From contig DASWED010000097.1 of assembly GCA_036394995.1 (NCBI GenBank), positions 1 to 7,366 on the forward strand: DNA of 7,366 nt, read 5' to 3'. Numbering within the stretch: the stretch's first letter is position 1; each line of letters opens with the position of its first letter. Under the pieces are notes generated by a model. It was not told where the DNA came from, made no database searches, and worked only from the letters and a program-made list of their open reading frames with translations. Both the position numbers and the translations under genes were made by a program. Shown here piece by piece: positions 1 to 5,817 of the stretch. Source of the stretch: DASWED01 sp036394995. GTDB lineage: Bacteria; Actinomycetota; UBA4738; JACQTL01.

Positions 1-61
1 ACCCCTCCACGGTGGTGCCCTCCGGCGCTTCGTAGTCCGTCCCGTTCGCCATGACCCGCAT
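1..61 (-). CDS. thiS: Probable sulfur carrier protein ThiS, N-terminal 20 residues only (runs off the left edge)
   Basis: The minus strand from 61 reads MRVMANGTDYEAPEGTTVEG and is still open at the window edge. ThiS proteins are about 65 residues long and begin with a beta strand, an 'NG' turn, and a 'V/A-P-E-G-T-T-V' segment; this matches in order and spacing. ThiS carries sulfur as a C-terminal thiocarboxylate and hands it to thiazole synthase ThiG. The C-terminal Gly-Gly that would prove the call lies outside the window. I chose the ATG at 61 over the ATG at 52 because it restores the first beta strand (MRV). It also lies 7 nt after a TACACT -10-like box, which suits a leaderless message; I see no Shine-Dalgarno. 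It lies 58 bases downstream of the DUF4349 gene on the same strand. thiG and thiH sit at the other end of the window. A MoaD-like protein is the main alternative. Confidence 0.6.
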   Translation of the reverse strand, partial: MRVMANGTDYEAPEGTTVEG

Positions 62-68
62 CCATTCG

Positions 69-74
69 AGTGTA
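69..74 (-). promoter_or_regulatory. -10-like box TACACT for a leaderless thiS transcript
   Basis: On the minus strand TACACT is followed by 7 nt and then the ATG of the ThiS-like frame. A TAnnnT box 6-8 nt before a start codon is the usual arrangement of leaderless promoters in actinobacteria and Deinococcus. No -35 box is visible in the G/C-only run upstream (75-119), and no Shine-Dalgarno precedes the ATG. Confidence 0.35.
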
Positions 75-119
75 AGGCCGGGCCTGGGGCCGGGGGGCGG
101 AGGGGGCAGGCGGCGGAAG

Positions 120-1205
120 CTACGCGAGGGCCCTGGCGCGGCGCATCCGGCGGACCCGGCGGACGACGAACCAGGCCAGCCCCACCACCGCGATGATCGG
201 CAGCAGGTAGCCGATCCCGACGACGATCGAGAAGATCACGCCCAGGAAGCCCGCCACGGCATGGTCGAACGCCCTGCCGAGCTTGGGCTTCGTGACGACG
301 CCGGTTTCCCGCGCCGCGCCCTTCTCGGCCATCTCGATTCGGACGCTGGCGAGGTCGGTGCGGTTCTGGAGCAGGCGGAGCTGCCCCCGGAGCTCCTCGA
401 TCTGGAGCTCGGCGTCGGACAGGGCGTTGTTCACCTTCAGCGTGGAGGCCACGTCGGGAGCCTTCGCCAGCAGCCGCCGGAGCGACTCCTCCTGCGCCTC
501 GGCGTTCCGGAGGCGCGCGCCCAGGTCCACGAACCGCGACGTGACGTCGACGCCCTCCCGCTGGATCCGGAGCGTGGTCCCGAGGGCCTGGAGCTCACCC
601 AGCACCTGCGCGAACTGGTCCGCCGGCACCCGCATGACCATCGACCCGGACCGCTGCTTCGTGCCGGCCGTCGTCGAGCTCTGCACGTACCCGCCGTGCT
701 GCTCCGCGATCGCGTTCGCCGCGTCGAACTGCTGGTCGAAGTCGCCGTCCGGCACCTGGAGCGAGACGTCCGCCGTCTTGATCACGCTCGGCCCGACGTC
801 CGGGACGCCGCCCGGGAGGCGAACCCTACCCGAGGGTGGGAGCGCCGCCGGGCCCGGGACCATGATCGCATCCACCCCAGCGCTCCGGTCGGTGATCGCG
901 GGTGCATATGCGGACCATCTCACCGGCCCCTTCATGGCGGCACCCGGCACGGGCCCCGCCGCCCGTTCCGCGGACCCCGATCCATCGGTTCCATCGAAGA
1001 CGTAGCCGACCACGCCGGCCGCCACCAGCAGGGCCGCGGTGCAGGCGGTCAACACCTTCCAGCGGGACATCGAGCGGCGAGCCACCCCGGACCTGGACGG
1101 AATCACGCGGAGCCTCGGGGTGGCCCGGGTCCGGGACGTCTCGAGTGCGGCCGCGTCCATGAGGTCCTCGCGGAGCTCCTGGAGAAACGCGATCTCGGTG
1201 TTCAC
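120..1205 (-). CDS. DUF4349 membrane protein, likely anti-sigma partner of the upstream sigma factor
   Basis: This protein has 361 residues and starts at GTG 1205, with GGAGG 6 nt upstream. Residues 1-49 look cytoplasmic: a short acidic/leucine helix (about 4-20), then a basic stretch. Residues 50-70 form a membrane segment. A Gly/Ala/Pro-rich linker leads to a DUF4349 domain from about 140, starting at the typical 'VIKTADVSLQV'. It includes the 'GGYVQSS' strand and the 'MRVPADQF' segment. Residues 228-283 are a heptad-rich coiled coil. A second hydrophobic segment (about 318-348) ends in an Arg-rich cytoplasmic tail. It lies 16 bases after the sigma gene stop, so the two are almost certainly co-transcribed. 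DUF4349 proteins occur widely as membrane proteins of unknown function. An anti-sigma role is inferred from gene order and the single-pass N-terminus; there is no zinc-binding HxxxCxxC motif. The binding surface, if any, would be the first 49 residues. Confidence 0.88.
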   Translation of the reverse strand: MNTEIAFLQELREDLMDAAALETSRTRATPRLRVIPSRSGVARRSMSRWKVLTACTAALLVAAGVVGYVFDGTDGSGSAERAAGPVPGAAMKGPVRWSAYAPAITDRSAGVDAIMVPGPAALPPSGRVRLPGGVPDVGPSVIKTADVSLQVPDGDFDQQFDAANAIAEQHGGYVQSSTTAGTKQRSGSMVMRVPADQFAQVLGELQALGTTLRIQREGVDVTSRFVDLGARLRNAEAQEESLRRLLAKAPDVASTLKVNNALSDAELQIEELRGQLRLLQNRTDLASVRIEMAEKGAARETGVVTKPKLGRAFDHAVAGFLGVIFSIVVGIGYLLPIIAVVGLAWFVVRRVRRMRRARALA

Positions 1206-1221
1206 TTCCTGCCTCCCGTCC

Positions 1222-1866
1222 TCAGCTCGACCGTCGCGCGGTCGGCTCGGTCGTCCTGTTCATCGTCCGCGTCGCCATCGGCGATCGTGCCGGCCCGTCG
1301 CCCTCGATGCCCTGCTCGTGGAGCAGCGCGCCCATCCGGCGGAGGCCCCGGCTCACGCGGGCCCGCGCCGTCTGCTCGGTGAGGCCGGTGAGCGACGCGA
1401 CCTCCGTGTAGGTCCGGCCCTCGATCACGCGCAGGTTCACCGCCTCCCGCTGCTCCTCGGACAGCAGCGCGAACGCCCGCGCCACCTGTCCCCGGACCTC
1501 CTCGCCGTCCATCAGCTCCTCGATCCGGTCGTAGTCCTCGTCCGACAGCTCCCGCTCCCGGATCCCCAGGCGGCGACGGGCCCTCGCCGCCACCGCGCCC
1601 GACCGGCGGAACCGCGAGAGCTGGTGTCGGGCGATCCCGTACAGCCACGCGACCGCGCCGCCCCCCTGGGGGCGGAACCGGTGCCTCGACACGAACGCCT
1701 GGGCGAACGTCTCGGCGGTCAGCTCCGCCGCCGTCTCAGGATCGAACGTCCGCCGCAGAAACCACCGCAGCAGCGCCTCGGCGTGCCGGTCGTAGAGCGT
1801 CCCGAACGCGTCCGCCCGGGTCCCCGACAGCACCAGCAGATCGTCGTCGTCGAGCTCTCGGTCCAC
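1222..1866 (-). CDS. RNA polymerase sigma factor, sigma-70 family, ECF-like
   Basis: The protein has 214 residues and would direct RNA polymerase to a specific promoter set. Region 2 spans about residues 18-90: 'FGTLYDRHAEALLRWF' (2.1), 'AAELTAETFAQAF' (2.2), and 'AVAWLYGIARHQLSRFRR' (2.3-2.4). An Arg/Glu-rich linker covers about 91-125. Region 4 lies at about 129-180, with 'LLSEEQREAVNLRVIEG' followed by the helix-turn-helix 'TYTEVASLTGLTEQTARARVSRGLRRM'-type segment. A Ser/Thr/Arg-rich tail of about 25 residues follows. The frame is open far upstream, but similarity begins at GTG 1866, where GGAGGG lies 11 nt and a G-run 3 nt upstream. The DUF4349 gene follows after 16 bases, as in sigma/anti-sigma pairs. 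It is divergent from the USP-UbiB gene, which could be a target. No ECF-type GGAAC/GTC promoter is evident upstream, so autoregulation cannot be claimed. Confidence 0.92.
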   Translation of the reverse strand: MDRELDDDDLLVLSGTRADAFGTLYDRHAEALLRWFLRRTFDPETAAELTAETFAQAFVSRHRFRPQGGGAVAWLYGIARHQLSRFRRSGAVAARARRRLGIRERELSDEDYDRIEELMDGEEVRGQVARAFALLSEEQREAVNLRVIEGRTYTEVASLTGLTEQTARARVSRGLRRMGALLHEQGIEGDGPARSPMATRTMNRTTEPTARRSS

Positions 1867-2013
1867 GCGCCCCCTTGCCCTCCGGGCCGGCCGTTCACCC
1901 GTACTATGCCGCGACCCCCCTCCCGTGTGACAGCCGCCTTCCCTCCATGCCGCCCTTCCCTCCACCCTCGGGCGGCCGGTACCCTGTGTCCGGTTCGGAC
2001 TCGGGAGGCTCAC
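1867..2013. promoter_or_regulatory. Divergent intergenic region between the sigma gene and the USP-UbiB gene
   Basis: These 147 bases must hold the promoters for both flanking genes. The only AT-containing patch is around 1901-1908. It reads TACTAT on the plus strand (1902-1907) and TAGTAC on the minus strand, so it could serve as a -10 box either way. No well-spaced TTGACA-like or ECF-like -35 accompanies it; the nearest plus-strand TTGCCC (1875-1880) is 21 bases away. The remainder is C-rich with no in-frame coding signal. Confidence 0.35.
2003..2008 (+). promoter_or_regulatory. Shine-Dalgarno GGGAGG that decides the CTG start at 2014
   Basis: GGGAGG ends 5 nt before CTG 2014. The USP domain begins immediately after that CTG. 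No in-frame ATG, GTG or TTG lies between 1927 and 2092, so this site supports CTG as the initiator. Confidence 0.55.
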
Positions 2014-4095
2014 CTGCAGACCGTCAATCGCATCCTCGTCGCCACGGACCGTTCGAAGACGGCCACGAAGGCGGTGGACTGGGCTGCGCGGATGGCCGCG
2101 AACTACGGGGCCGAGCTGGTGCTCCTGCAGGTCGTCGTGCCGGAGGACGGGCAGAAGCCGGACACCGGGGCCACCGAGGCCGCCGCCGTGGCCGAGGCGC
2201 TCCCGGCGCTCCAGGACCTCGCCACGCAGCTGGCCGGGCCGAAGGGCCGGGCCCGGGTGACCGTGGACCCCGACCCCGCCCGGGCCATCGTCGACGTGGC
2301 CCACGAGGAGGCCGTGGACGTGGTCGTGGTCGGCAACCTCGGAATGGGCGGGCGGAAGAAGTTCCTGCTGGGGAACGTCCCGAACCGGGTCAGCCACAAC
2401 GCCCGGTGCACGGTGATCATCGTGAACACCTCGCCGGGCGAGGAGCCGCGGATCATGCCGGCCCGCACCGACCTCCAGCCCGGCGGTCTGACCGCCGACG
2501 AGGAAGCCGTCCAGGGCTCGCTGCTGGGCCGGGCCGCCCGGATCGGGCGGGTGATGGGCAAGTACGGCGTCCGGGAGGTGTTCTCCCCGGACGACGCCGA
2601 CGGCGACGCCACCAGCCGCGAGCGGGCCCGGGCCCTGCGGAGCGCGATGGAGGAGCTCGGGCCCACCTTCGCCAAGCTCGGCCAGATCCTGTCCACCCGC
2701 CCCGACCTCATGCCGCCCGCGTTCGTCGAGGAGCTCGCCACCCTCCAGGACCGGGTGACCCCGCTCACCGAGCAGGAGGTGGTCGAGGTCATGGAGCAGG
2801 AGCTGGGGGTCCCGTGGGAGGACGTGTTCGCCTCGATTGAACCGACCCCGCTCGCCGCCGGGACCATCGCCGAGGTCCACCGGGCCACCCTCGAGACCGG
2901 CGAGCGGGTGGTCGTGAAGATCCAGCGGCCCACGGCCCGTCGCGACATCCTCCAGGACCTCGGGCTGCTCGAACGGTTCGCGGAGAAGACCAAGCACCGG
3001 CCGGCGTTCCGGCAGGTGTTCGACATGCCCGCGATCATCGAGCACCTGTCGGAGTCGCTCCGGCGCGAGCTCGACTTCCGCCAGGAGGCCCGGAACATCG
3101 AACGGATGCGCCAGGTGCTGGAGCCGTACGACCGGCTGGACGTCCCCCGCGTCTACACGGACTACTCCACCGACCGGCTGCTGGTGATGGAGGAGATCCA
3201 GGGGGTCCCGATCCGCGACATCCCCGAGGGGACCGAACGCAAGGACGCGGCCCGGCAGCTGCTGGAGTCGTACTACCGCCAGATCCTGGAGGACGGGTTC
3301 TTCCACGCCGACCCCCACCCCGGGAACCTGATGTGGTGGAACGACCGCATCTACTTCCTGGACTTCGGGATGGTCGGCGAGGTGGGCCCGGACGTTCGCG
3401 AGCTGCTCCTGCTCCTGCTGCTGGCGTTCTCGCAGAGCGACGTGGCGTTCCTGGCCGACGTCACGCTGATGCTGGCCGGCGAGGACCAGCAGGTCGAGGT
3501 GGACATCGACGCGTTCCGTGAGGACCTGGGGCGGCTCATGTCGAGGTACCGCGACGTGTCGCTGCGCGAGATCCAGCTGGGACCGATCCTCCAGGAGGTC
3601 ACCGAGATCTCGATCCGCCACGACGTCCGGCTGCCGTCGTCGCTGGCGCTCACCGGCAAGGCCCTGGCCCAGATGCAGCTGGCCACCGCGGAGCTGGATC
3701 CCGACCTGGACCCGTTCGCGGTGGCCGGGCAGTTCGTCCTGAAGCGACTGACCGGCCGGCTCCGCGACCGGGTGAGCCCCGGGAAGCTGTTCTACGAGGG
3801 CCAGAAGCTCCGGGTCCGGCTGGGCCGCCTGGTGGAGGCCGTCGAACGGCTCGCCGGCGCGCGCCCGGGCCCGAAGCTCCAGGTCCACTTCCGGGGAACC
3901 GAGCGCCTGGAGGACACGATCCGCCGGGTGGGCCGGCGGCTGTCCCTGGCCATCTCGGCCGGCAGCGCGCTCGTGGCCACCGCCCTCACGGCGGCCTCGT
4001 CGCGGGTGGTGGGATGGGTCCCGTGGGTGCTGGGGGTGACCGGCGGCCTGCTGGTCTCCGCGCTGGCCATCGACCTGGTCCGCCGCCGGCGGTAG
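2014..4095 (+). CDS. USP domain fused to ABC1/AarF/UbiB atypical kinase with membrane anchor
   Basis: The protein is 693 residues if it starts at CTG 2014. Residues 4-138 are a universal stress protein domain: 'NRILVATDRS' at the start, and G107-x2-G110-x9-G120 as the ATP-binding signature, with Asn121 where Ser/Thr is usual. A linker of about 30 residues follows. Residues 170-620 are an ABC1/UbiB domain. It has KxGQ (K221-Q224) and an Ala-rich loop variant 'PLAAGTIAEVH' (279-289). It also has the nucleotide-binding K302 (VVVKIQRP), 'ELDFRQEARN' (352-361), catalytic HADPHPGN (431-438) and DFG (450-452). Two hydrophobic helices (about 645-663 and 667-688) plus a terminal RRRR form the membrane anchor. 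UbiB/COQ8 proteins are atypical kinase-fold ATPases that support quinone synthesis or lipid handling; no quinone gene is near here. All catalytic residues are intact. The substrate is unknown. It is divergent from the sigma gene. Start alternatives are GTG 1927 (implausible N-terminus) and ATG 2092 (cuts the USP fold). Confidence 0.92.
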   Translation: MQTVNRILVATDRSKTATKAVDWAARMAANYGAELVLLQVVVPEDGQKPDTGATEAAAVAEALPALQDLATQLAGPKGRARVTVDPDPARAIVDVAHEEAVDVVVVGNLGMGGRKKFLLGNVPNRVSHNARCTVIIVNTSPGEEPRIMPARTDLQPGGLTADEEAVQGSLLGRAARIGRVMGKYGVREVFSPDDADGDATSRERARALRSAMEELGPTFAKLGQILSTRPDLMPPAFVEELATLQDRVTPLTEQEVVEVMEQELGVPWEDVFASIEPTPLAAGTIAEVHRATLETGERVVVKIQRPTARRDILQDLGLLERFAEKTKHRPAFRQVFDMPAIIEHLSESLRRELDFRQEARNIERMRQVLEPYDRLDVPRVYTDYSTDRLLVMEEIQGVPIRDIPEGTERKDAARQLLESYYRQILEDGFFHADPHPGNLMWWNDRIYFLDFGMVGEVGPDVRELLLLLLLAFSQSDVAFLADVTLMLAGEDQQVEVDIDAFREDLGRLMSRYRDVSLREIQLGPILQEVTEISIRHDVRLPSSLALTGKALAQMQLATAELDPDLDPFAVAGQFVLKRLTGRLRDRVSPGKLFYEGQKLRVRLGRLVEAVERLAGARPGPKLQVHFRGTERLEDTIRRVGRRLSLAISAGSALVATALTAASSRVVGWVPWVLGVTGGLLVSALAIDLVRRRR

Positions 4096-4125
4096 CGGTC
4101 ACGGCGGCTCTGCCCGAAGGGAAGC

Positions 4126-4401
4126 TCAGCGCTGCGTCGGGTCCCCGTCGGAGCCGAGGCCGACTCCCACGGCCGGCTCCTTCGCCCGGGCCCCGGTGGG
4201 GCCGGGACCGTCGTTCCTCGCGGCCTTCTCGAGGGCCTTCTTCGGCGAGGGACCGGAGCGGATGGCCTTCAGGAGCTTGCGCTCCACCACGGCCGCCACC
4301 ACGGTCATCATCCCGCCGAGCACGGCCCGTTCGATCCACAGTCGGATCCGGTGCCCGCGGCGGGGAGGGGCACCGGAGCGGGGGCGCTTGCTCGAGGACA
4401 T
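4126..4401 (-). CDS. Small hypothetical protein with one hydrophobic segment
   Basis: This is a 91-residue frame that I do not recognise. It has a strongly basic N-terminus (1-20, rich in Arg, Lys, Pro and Ser), then a hydrophobic, probably membrane-associated helix at about 24-39 (LGGMMTVVAAVV). After that come a Lys/Arg amphipathic stretch (41-62) and a Gly/Pro-rich tail. ATG 4401 lies 12 bases after the stop of the helix-turn-helix gene on the same strand, so it is probably translated from the same message. There is no clear Shine-Dalgarno. It converges on the USP-UbiB gene, with 30 bases between the stops. No other coding frame explains this stretch better. With this length and composition a chance frame remains possible. 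Confidence 0.5.
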   Translation of the reverse strand: MSSSKRPRSGAPPRRGHRIRLWIERAVLGGMMTVVAAVVERKLLKAIRSGPSPKKALEKAARNDGPGPTGARAKEPAVGVGLGSDGDPTQR

Positions 4402-4413
4402 GCGGCCAACAGG

Positions 4414-5115
4414 CTACCCGCTCGGGAACCGCCGGGCGATGGCGACGCAGCACTCCCCCGGCTCGTCGACCATCTCCGCGGCCACGGCGGGGCCCGCCCC
4501 CAGGCCCCGCACGACCCCCGCCAGGAGCGCGTGGTTCATCGCGCAGATCAGCTCGGTGTGCTCGGTGGCCAGCGCGTGGAACGGGCAGTTGCGCAGGAGC
4601 ACGCGATCGCCCCGGCGCTCGGGCTCGAATCCCATCCGGGCCAGCGCGTCGCCGGCGGCCGCCAGCGGTTCGTCCTGCGGCGGCGCGGCCTGCCGCATCG
4701 TCCGCCCCAGGATCTCCCCCTCCCGGGCCGCGACCCGGCGAACGGTCGCCTTCGGGGTCTCCTGGGGCCGGCTCGTCTCCAGCGAACGGGCCAGGATGTG
4801 CCCGGCCAGCTCGGACCGGTCCTCGGGGAGACTCACGTGGAACCTGGCGCCGGATGTCCGGTACACCTTGGCAGGGCGCCCCGCGCCCCGGCCGGTCCGG
4901 CCGCTCAGCCGGCGGTAGCCGGCCTCGAGCAGCCCCCCGGCCGCCAGCCGATCGAGGTGGAACGCCGCCAGGCTCCGCGAGACCCCGCACGCCTTCGCGG
5001 CCTCGTCCCGTCCCACGGCCTCGCCCCGCCCCCGGACGTACGCGTACAGGCGTCGCCGGGACGGTTCGTCCAGCAGCGCGAGGGCCCCGAGATCGGACGA
5101 GGACGGCGCGTCCAC
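4414..5115 (-). CDS. Winged helix-turn-helix regulator with Cys-rich effector domain
   Basis: The protein has 233 residues from GTG 5115. Residues 8-70 form an ArsR/DeoR-type winged helix: 'LALLDEPSRRRLYAYVRG', then 'GRDEAAKACGVSRSLAAFHLDRLAAGGLL'-type recognition helices. Next is a Gly/Arg wing 'GRGAGRPAKVYR'. The C-terminal domain (about 95-228) contains the segment 'RNCPFHALATEHTELICAMN' (C177, C191) and ends in 'GECCVAI' (C222, C223). This Cys layout recalls SufR-like and other Cys-rich regulators that bind an iron-sulfur cluster or metal, but the spacing (C-x13-C-x30-CC) is not that of cyanobacterial SufR. The ligand is therefore inferred. I chose GTG 5115 because a TAGAAT -10 box lies 7 nt upstream (leaderless), and no Shine-Dalgarno is present. 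The 91-residue gene follows after 12 bases, and the secreted-protein gene ends 45 bases upstream. It may autoregulate through the dyad at 5130-5147. Confidence 0.87.
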   Translation of the reverse strand: MDAPSSSDLGALALLDEPSRRRLYAYVRGRGEAVGRDEAAKACGVSRSLAAFHLDRLAAGGLLEAGYRRLSGRTGRGAGRPAKVYRTSGARFHVSLPEDRSELAGHILARSLETSRPQETPKATVRRVAAREGEILGRTMRQAAPPQDEPLAAAGDALARMGFEPERRGDRVLLRNCPFHALATEHTELICAMNHALLAGVVRGLGAGPAVAAEMVDEPGECCVAIARRFPSG

Positions 5116-5122
5116 GAGACGG

Positions 5123-5128
5123 ATTCTA
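5123..5128 (-). promoter_or_regulatory. -10 box TAGAAT of the helix-turn-helix gene (leaderless)
   Basis: TAGAAT on the minus strand matches TATAAT at 5 of 6 positions and is followed by exactly 7 nt and then GTG 5115. This fits a leaderless transcript and marks an internal promoter that separates the regulator from the secreted-protein gene. No clear -35 box is visible. Confidence 0.45.
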
Positions 5129-5129
5129 A

Positions 5130-5147
5130 CGCCAGCGAATGTTGGCG
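5130..5147. promoter_or_regulatory. Dyad CGCCA-N8-TGGCG, possible operator
   Basis: The 5-base arms (5130-5134 and 5143-5147) are perfect complements around an AT-richer centre. The dyad lies directly upstream of the -10 box of the helix-turn-helix gene, where a repressor would block the -35 region. An 18-base dyad is a reasonable size for a dimeric winged-helix regulator. Short dyads also arise by chance in GC-rich DNA. Confidence 0.3.
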
Positions 5148-5160
5148 ATACGGGATCGGA

Positions 5161-5718
5161 TCACGCCGTCGCCGAGGGCCACATCTCGATGACCATCGTC
5201 ATGCGGCCGGTCGTGATCTTCGAGAAGCCGGACCCCGCAGAGTCGAACGACTGCGCGCTCACGGCGAACGAGTACTCGGTGCCCGCTCCGGGAAGGCCCC
5301 GCTCCACCCACGTCAGGCTGGTCGAGATCTGCCGGCCCTGCGAGCTCAGTGGGTAGGAGCCCGGGCGCATGCTCGGGGTGCGGTCGCCCGGGGGCGAGAA
5401 GTCCACCAACAGGAACCCGCGGTCGCCCGGCGAGGTCCGGTACTGGAAGCTCAGCGTCACCGTCACGTCCACCGCCTGCGCGTCCATGGGCGCGACCACC
5501 GACCCGAGCTTCACGCGCTTCGAGGAGCAGGGGTCGGGGATGCACTCGGCCGTGGGGCCCTTCGGGAGGTTCCGCACCAGCCGGATGGCCTCGGCGGGGG
5601 GACCCCCCAGCCCGGTGTCGACGGACCCGGGCCCGATCCTCGTCTGGCGGGCCTGGGCCGCCACCGCCAGTCCCACGGTCAGCGCGACCACCGCCAACAA
5701 TGCCAGGGAACGTCGCAT
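5161..5718 (-). CDS. Secreted protein of unknown function
   Basis: The protein has 185 residues. ATG 5718 has AGGAG 6 nt upstream. Residues 1-23 are a classical Sec signal peptide: 'MRRS', a hydrophobic core 'LALLAVVALTVGLAVA', and a probable signal peptidase I cut after 'AQA'. There is no lipobox Cys. The mature part has a close Cys pair (C59-x4-C64 in 'CIPDPC'), which may form a disulfide. It then alternates beta-strand-like segments ('VDVTVTLSFQYR', 'ISTSLTWVER', 'EYSFAVSAQSF', 'RMTMVIEMW'), suggesting a small beta-sandwich exported domain. I do not recognise a family. It follows thiH after 99 bases and has its own good ribosome binding site, so it may be a separate unit. It ends 45 bases before the regulator. 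Confidence 0.8.
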   Translation of the reverse strand: MRRSLALLAVVALTVGLAVAAQARQTRIGPGSVDTGLGGPPAEAIRLVRNLPKGPTAECIPDPCSSKRVKLGSVVAPMDAQAVDVTVTLSFQYRTSPGDRGFLLVDFSPPGDRTPSMRPGSYPLSSQGRQISTSLTWVERGLPGAGTEYSFAVSAQSFDSAGSGFSKITTGRMTMVIEMWPSATA

Positions 5719-5817
5719 CGATGTCTCCTCTCCACTCGGGAACCGTCACACGTCAGACGCTCGGTCACCAATCGGATGATCCGCCCGCGGGAAGCTGATC
5801 GCCACACGGCCGTCCGG

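Noticed and set aside
51..1382. A 443-codon open frame on the plus strand over the DUF4349 gene
   Set aside because: Biased Arg/Pro/Gly composition with no motif. The minus strand has the signal of a real protein with two membrane segments and a DUF4349 domain.
1039..2013. Upstream extension of the USP-UbiB frame by about 325 codons
   Set aside because: It is antisense to the sigma and DUF4349 genes, Arg/Pro-rich and without family features. The USP fold starts at 2014 behind a good ribosome site.
1222..3888. An 888-codon open frame on the minus strand covering the sigma gene and most of the USP-UbiB gene antisense
   Set aside because: Only its last 214 codons match a family (sigma factor). 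The rest is low-complexity Gly/Val/Asp/His-rich sequence antisense to the well-conserved USP-UbiB frame, a normal effect of high GC.
4082..4125. Possible terminator between the convergent USP-UbiB and 91-residue genes
   Set aside because: The CCGCCGGCGG palindrome (about 4082-4091) has no loop and no T-run and lies inside the coding sequence; no convincing hairpin exists in the 30-base gap.
5719..5817. Possible terminator or promoter elements between thiH and the secreted-protein gene
   Set aside because: Short palindromes (GGATGATCC, CCCGCGGG) are present, but there is no stem-loop with a T-run and no well-spaced -35/-10 pair.
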